A stretch of 64,000 bases of DNA from JBDIVL01 sp039794405 (GTDB lineage Bacteria; Planctomycetota; Brocadiia; Brocadiales; Brocadiaceae), in NCBI GenBank assembly GCA_039794405.1, contig JBDIVL010000003.1, positions 73,410-137,409 of the forward strand, written 5' to 3'. Made by a program: the position numbers and the translations under genes. Numbering within the stretch: position 1 is the stretch's first letter; every line of letters begins with the position of its first letter. The notes below the pieces were generated by a model. The model searched no databases and was not told the DNA's origin. It saw only the letters and a list, made by a program, of their open reading frames with translations. Positions 62,820 through 64,000 of this stretch are shown here, piece after piece.

Positions 62820-63773
62820 ATGAAGCTTGAATTTGATCCAAATTTGATTGAAGAAGTGATATTCAGGGAATTAAAAACGAAAGAAGAGGGTGGCGATTTT
62901 ACTCTTACGAGTGAATATCATTCTCTCACAGATCCTATTTATGAGAATTTTCCATTAGACGAAAGGCCGGCAGAGTTTAGAAAAATTGAATGGGACTTTT
63001 TTAAAAGGTTTGGTTTTTATGACCTTGTGAAAAAAGTTTTTGATGAATTTTCCGAACTTGAAGAAAAGATTGCCGGTGGAGTGGTAGCGAAGGCGAGAAA
63101 TCCGTTTGATGAAGGTTCTAGTCTTACAAAAGGACCAAGCGAAGAACCTCAGCAAAAGCGGATTGTTGTAAGATTGTCATCTGACCGGTTTCAAGAAATT
63201 TCTTATCTAAAACGATTACTTCGGCATGAGTTGATGCATGTTTCCGATATGCTTAATGACTCTTTTGGTTATAGGGATGAACGACTTGGATGCAATCCCA
63301 TGGAAGAGAGTATTGTTAAGGAACGTTATGGTGTCTTCTGGGATATTTCTGTAGACAGTCGTTTGATTAGGGAAGGCAAGGAAACGGTCTCAACTAGAGA
63401 AGAACGCTATCTGGAGTTTGAATCGTTGTATAAAAAAATTCCTTCAGAAGTGAAAGTGGCTATTTTTGATGTTCTCTGGCAAGACAGTCATTTGACGCAC
63501 GATCGTATCCTGGAATTAGCAAAAGATGTAAACAAAGTAATGGAAATTTCCGAGGGTTTACCGATACATAACGTTCAGAATGTAAAAAGGACACTTCTTC
63601 CTGGAGCGCAATGTCCGTTATGTCAATTTCGTACTTATAACTGGATTGAAAATCTTGAACAAGAATCCGATCTTATAGATAGTATTAAAAAGGACTTCCC
63701 CGATTGGAAAGCTGAGGATGGTATCTGTGAAAGATGCTTCGAGTTATATAAGTTGCGAAGCCTTGTCTGTTAA
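62820..63773 (+). CDS. HExxH zinc-site protein with C-terminal zinc ribbon, NXR locus
   Basis: 317 residues from the ATG at 62820, with a GGAG eight bases ahead, not the TTG at 62805. It has no signal peptide. Residue 136-143 read HELMHVSD, a metalloprotease-type HExxH with an Asp three residues on. Near the C-terminus two Cys pairs (CPLCQF and CERCF) make a zinc ribbon. The rest has no recognised fold. It lies 16 bases after the chaperone gene and 67 before nxrA, so a role in NXR maturation, such as quality control or signal processing, is plausible. That is inference from position; peptidase activity is not shown. Confidence 0.7.
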   Translation: MKLEFDPNLIEEVIFRELKTKEEGGDFTLTSEYHSLTDPIYENFPLDERPAEFRKIEWDFFKRFGFYDLVKKVFDEFSELEEKIAGGVVAKARNPFDEGSSLTKGPSEEPQQKRIVVRLSSDRFQEISYLKRLLRHELMHVSDMLNDSFGYRDERLGCNPMEESIVKERYGVFWDISVDSRLIREGKETVSTREERYLEFESLYKKIPSEVKVAIFDVLWQDSHLTHDRILELAKDVNKVMEISEGLPIHNVQNVKRTLLPGAQCPLCQFRTYNWIENLEQESDLIDSIKKDFPDWKAEDGICERCFELYKLRSLVC

Positions 63774-63840
63774 TGTAAAGTTTTAATAATAGTTAAGACT
63801 TTTTATATAAGTGTTTTTGTTAGAGAAAGGAGTAGGGGAT

Positions 63841-64000
63841 ATGAAGCTAACGAGGAGGACTTTCCTACAGATAGCAGGTGCGACTGGAGCAACCTTTACC
63901 GTTGCCAATAAGGCAATGGCGTTCAGGTTGTTAAAACCTGCTGTTGAAGTTGGAAATCCATTGGATGCCTATCCGGACAGAGGATGGGAAAGTGTGTATC
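63841..64000 (+). CDS. nxrA: Nitrite oxidoreductase subunit alpha, 3' end outside window
   Basis: Only the first 53 codons are in the window. MKLTRRTFLQIAGATGATF is a twin-arginine (Tat) signal, followed by a region up to GNPLDAYPDRGWESVY, which matches the start of NxrA-type molybdopterin subunits of the DMSO reductase family. The catalytic site, molybdenum ligand and the [4Fe-4S] FS0 cysteines lie beyond the end. AAAGGAG precedes the ATG by ten bases. NxrA interconverts nitrite and nitrate at the molybdenum centre. Assignment depends on its neighbours as well as this short piece. Confidence 0.85.
   Translation, partial: MKLTRRTFLQIAGATGATFTVANKAMAFRLLKPAVEVGNPLDAYPDRGWESVY

Noticed and set aside
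1..64000. CRISPR arrays, rRNA, tRNA and phage genes
   Set aside because: I found no regularly spaced direct repeats, no rRNA-like stretches, no tRNA cloverleaf and no phage structural proteins.

Overview
The window looks like chromosomal DNA of an anammox bacterium (Planctomycetota, order Brocadiales, close to Kuenenia, Brocadia or Jettenia). The strongest evidence is the right-hand 16 kb. It holds a nitrite oxidoreductase (NXR) locus with a periplasmic haem-b subunit NxrC, an iron-sulfur subunit NxrB, a TorD/NarJ-type chaperone, a Tat-signalled catalytic subunit NxrA cut by the window end, and a block of membrane and soluble c-type cytochromes. LpxD (lipid A), a moderately AT-rich base composition and repeat-filled intergenic spaces fit the same group. 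The genus cannot be fixed from this sequence alone.

Layout. 1-3.6 kb: the 3' part of a B12-dependent ribonucleotide reductase, a Mut7-C RNase-like protein and FxsA. 4.6-6.9 kb: a small stress-type group (baeRF, DUF2267, GSP17M-like), then a broken SulP transporter. 7.8-12.9 kb: DEAD-box helicase, a PurD-like ATP-grasp enzyme with unusual codon use, and a PAS/GAF histidine kinase. 13.2-15.8 kb: an SOS cassette (lexA, an unknown gene, dinB). 16.2-20.4 kb: a single-chain type IIG restriction-modification enzyme. 21-26.7 kb: glmS, lpxD and an exported multicopper oxidase. 27.4-33.6 kb: a sensory island with a lone receiver, a bacteriohemerythrin, a small ferredoxin, a protoglobin, an NtrC-type activator and a histidine kinase, plus remnants of a flagellin and another receiver. 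34-40.7 kb: the gltX, PfkB kinase, thpR, recA, alaS run. 40.8-45.6 kb: rpmF, plsX, fabH, fabD, acpP, fabF. 46.3-48.6 kb: two exported proteins. 49.1-64 kb: the NXR locus.

How the NXR genes may work together. NxrA carries a twin-arginine signal and NxrB does not, so the pair is probably exported folded after cofactor loading helped by the TorD-like protein. NxrC adds haem b. Upstream lie a blue-copper protein, a CydA-like multi-pass membrane protein, five c-type cytochromes with ten CXXCH motifs in total (one fused to an NxrC-like domain), and a universal-stress protein fused to a PCP-reductase-like domain. These could carry electrons between NXR and the quinone or cytochrome pool. The sequence does not show the direction.

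The less expected content includes a gene with HExxH and a zinc ribbon between the chaperone gene and nxrA, a bacteriohemerythrin with one iron-binding His replaced by Gln, a CX3CH protein, a near leaderless lexA promoter, and several families of palindromic intergenic elements, some nested in each other.
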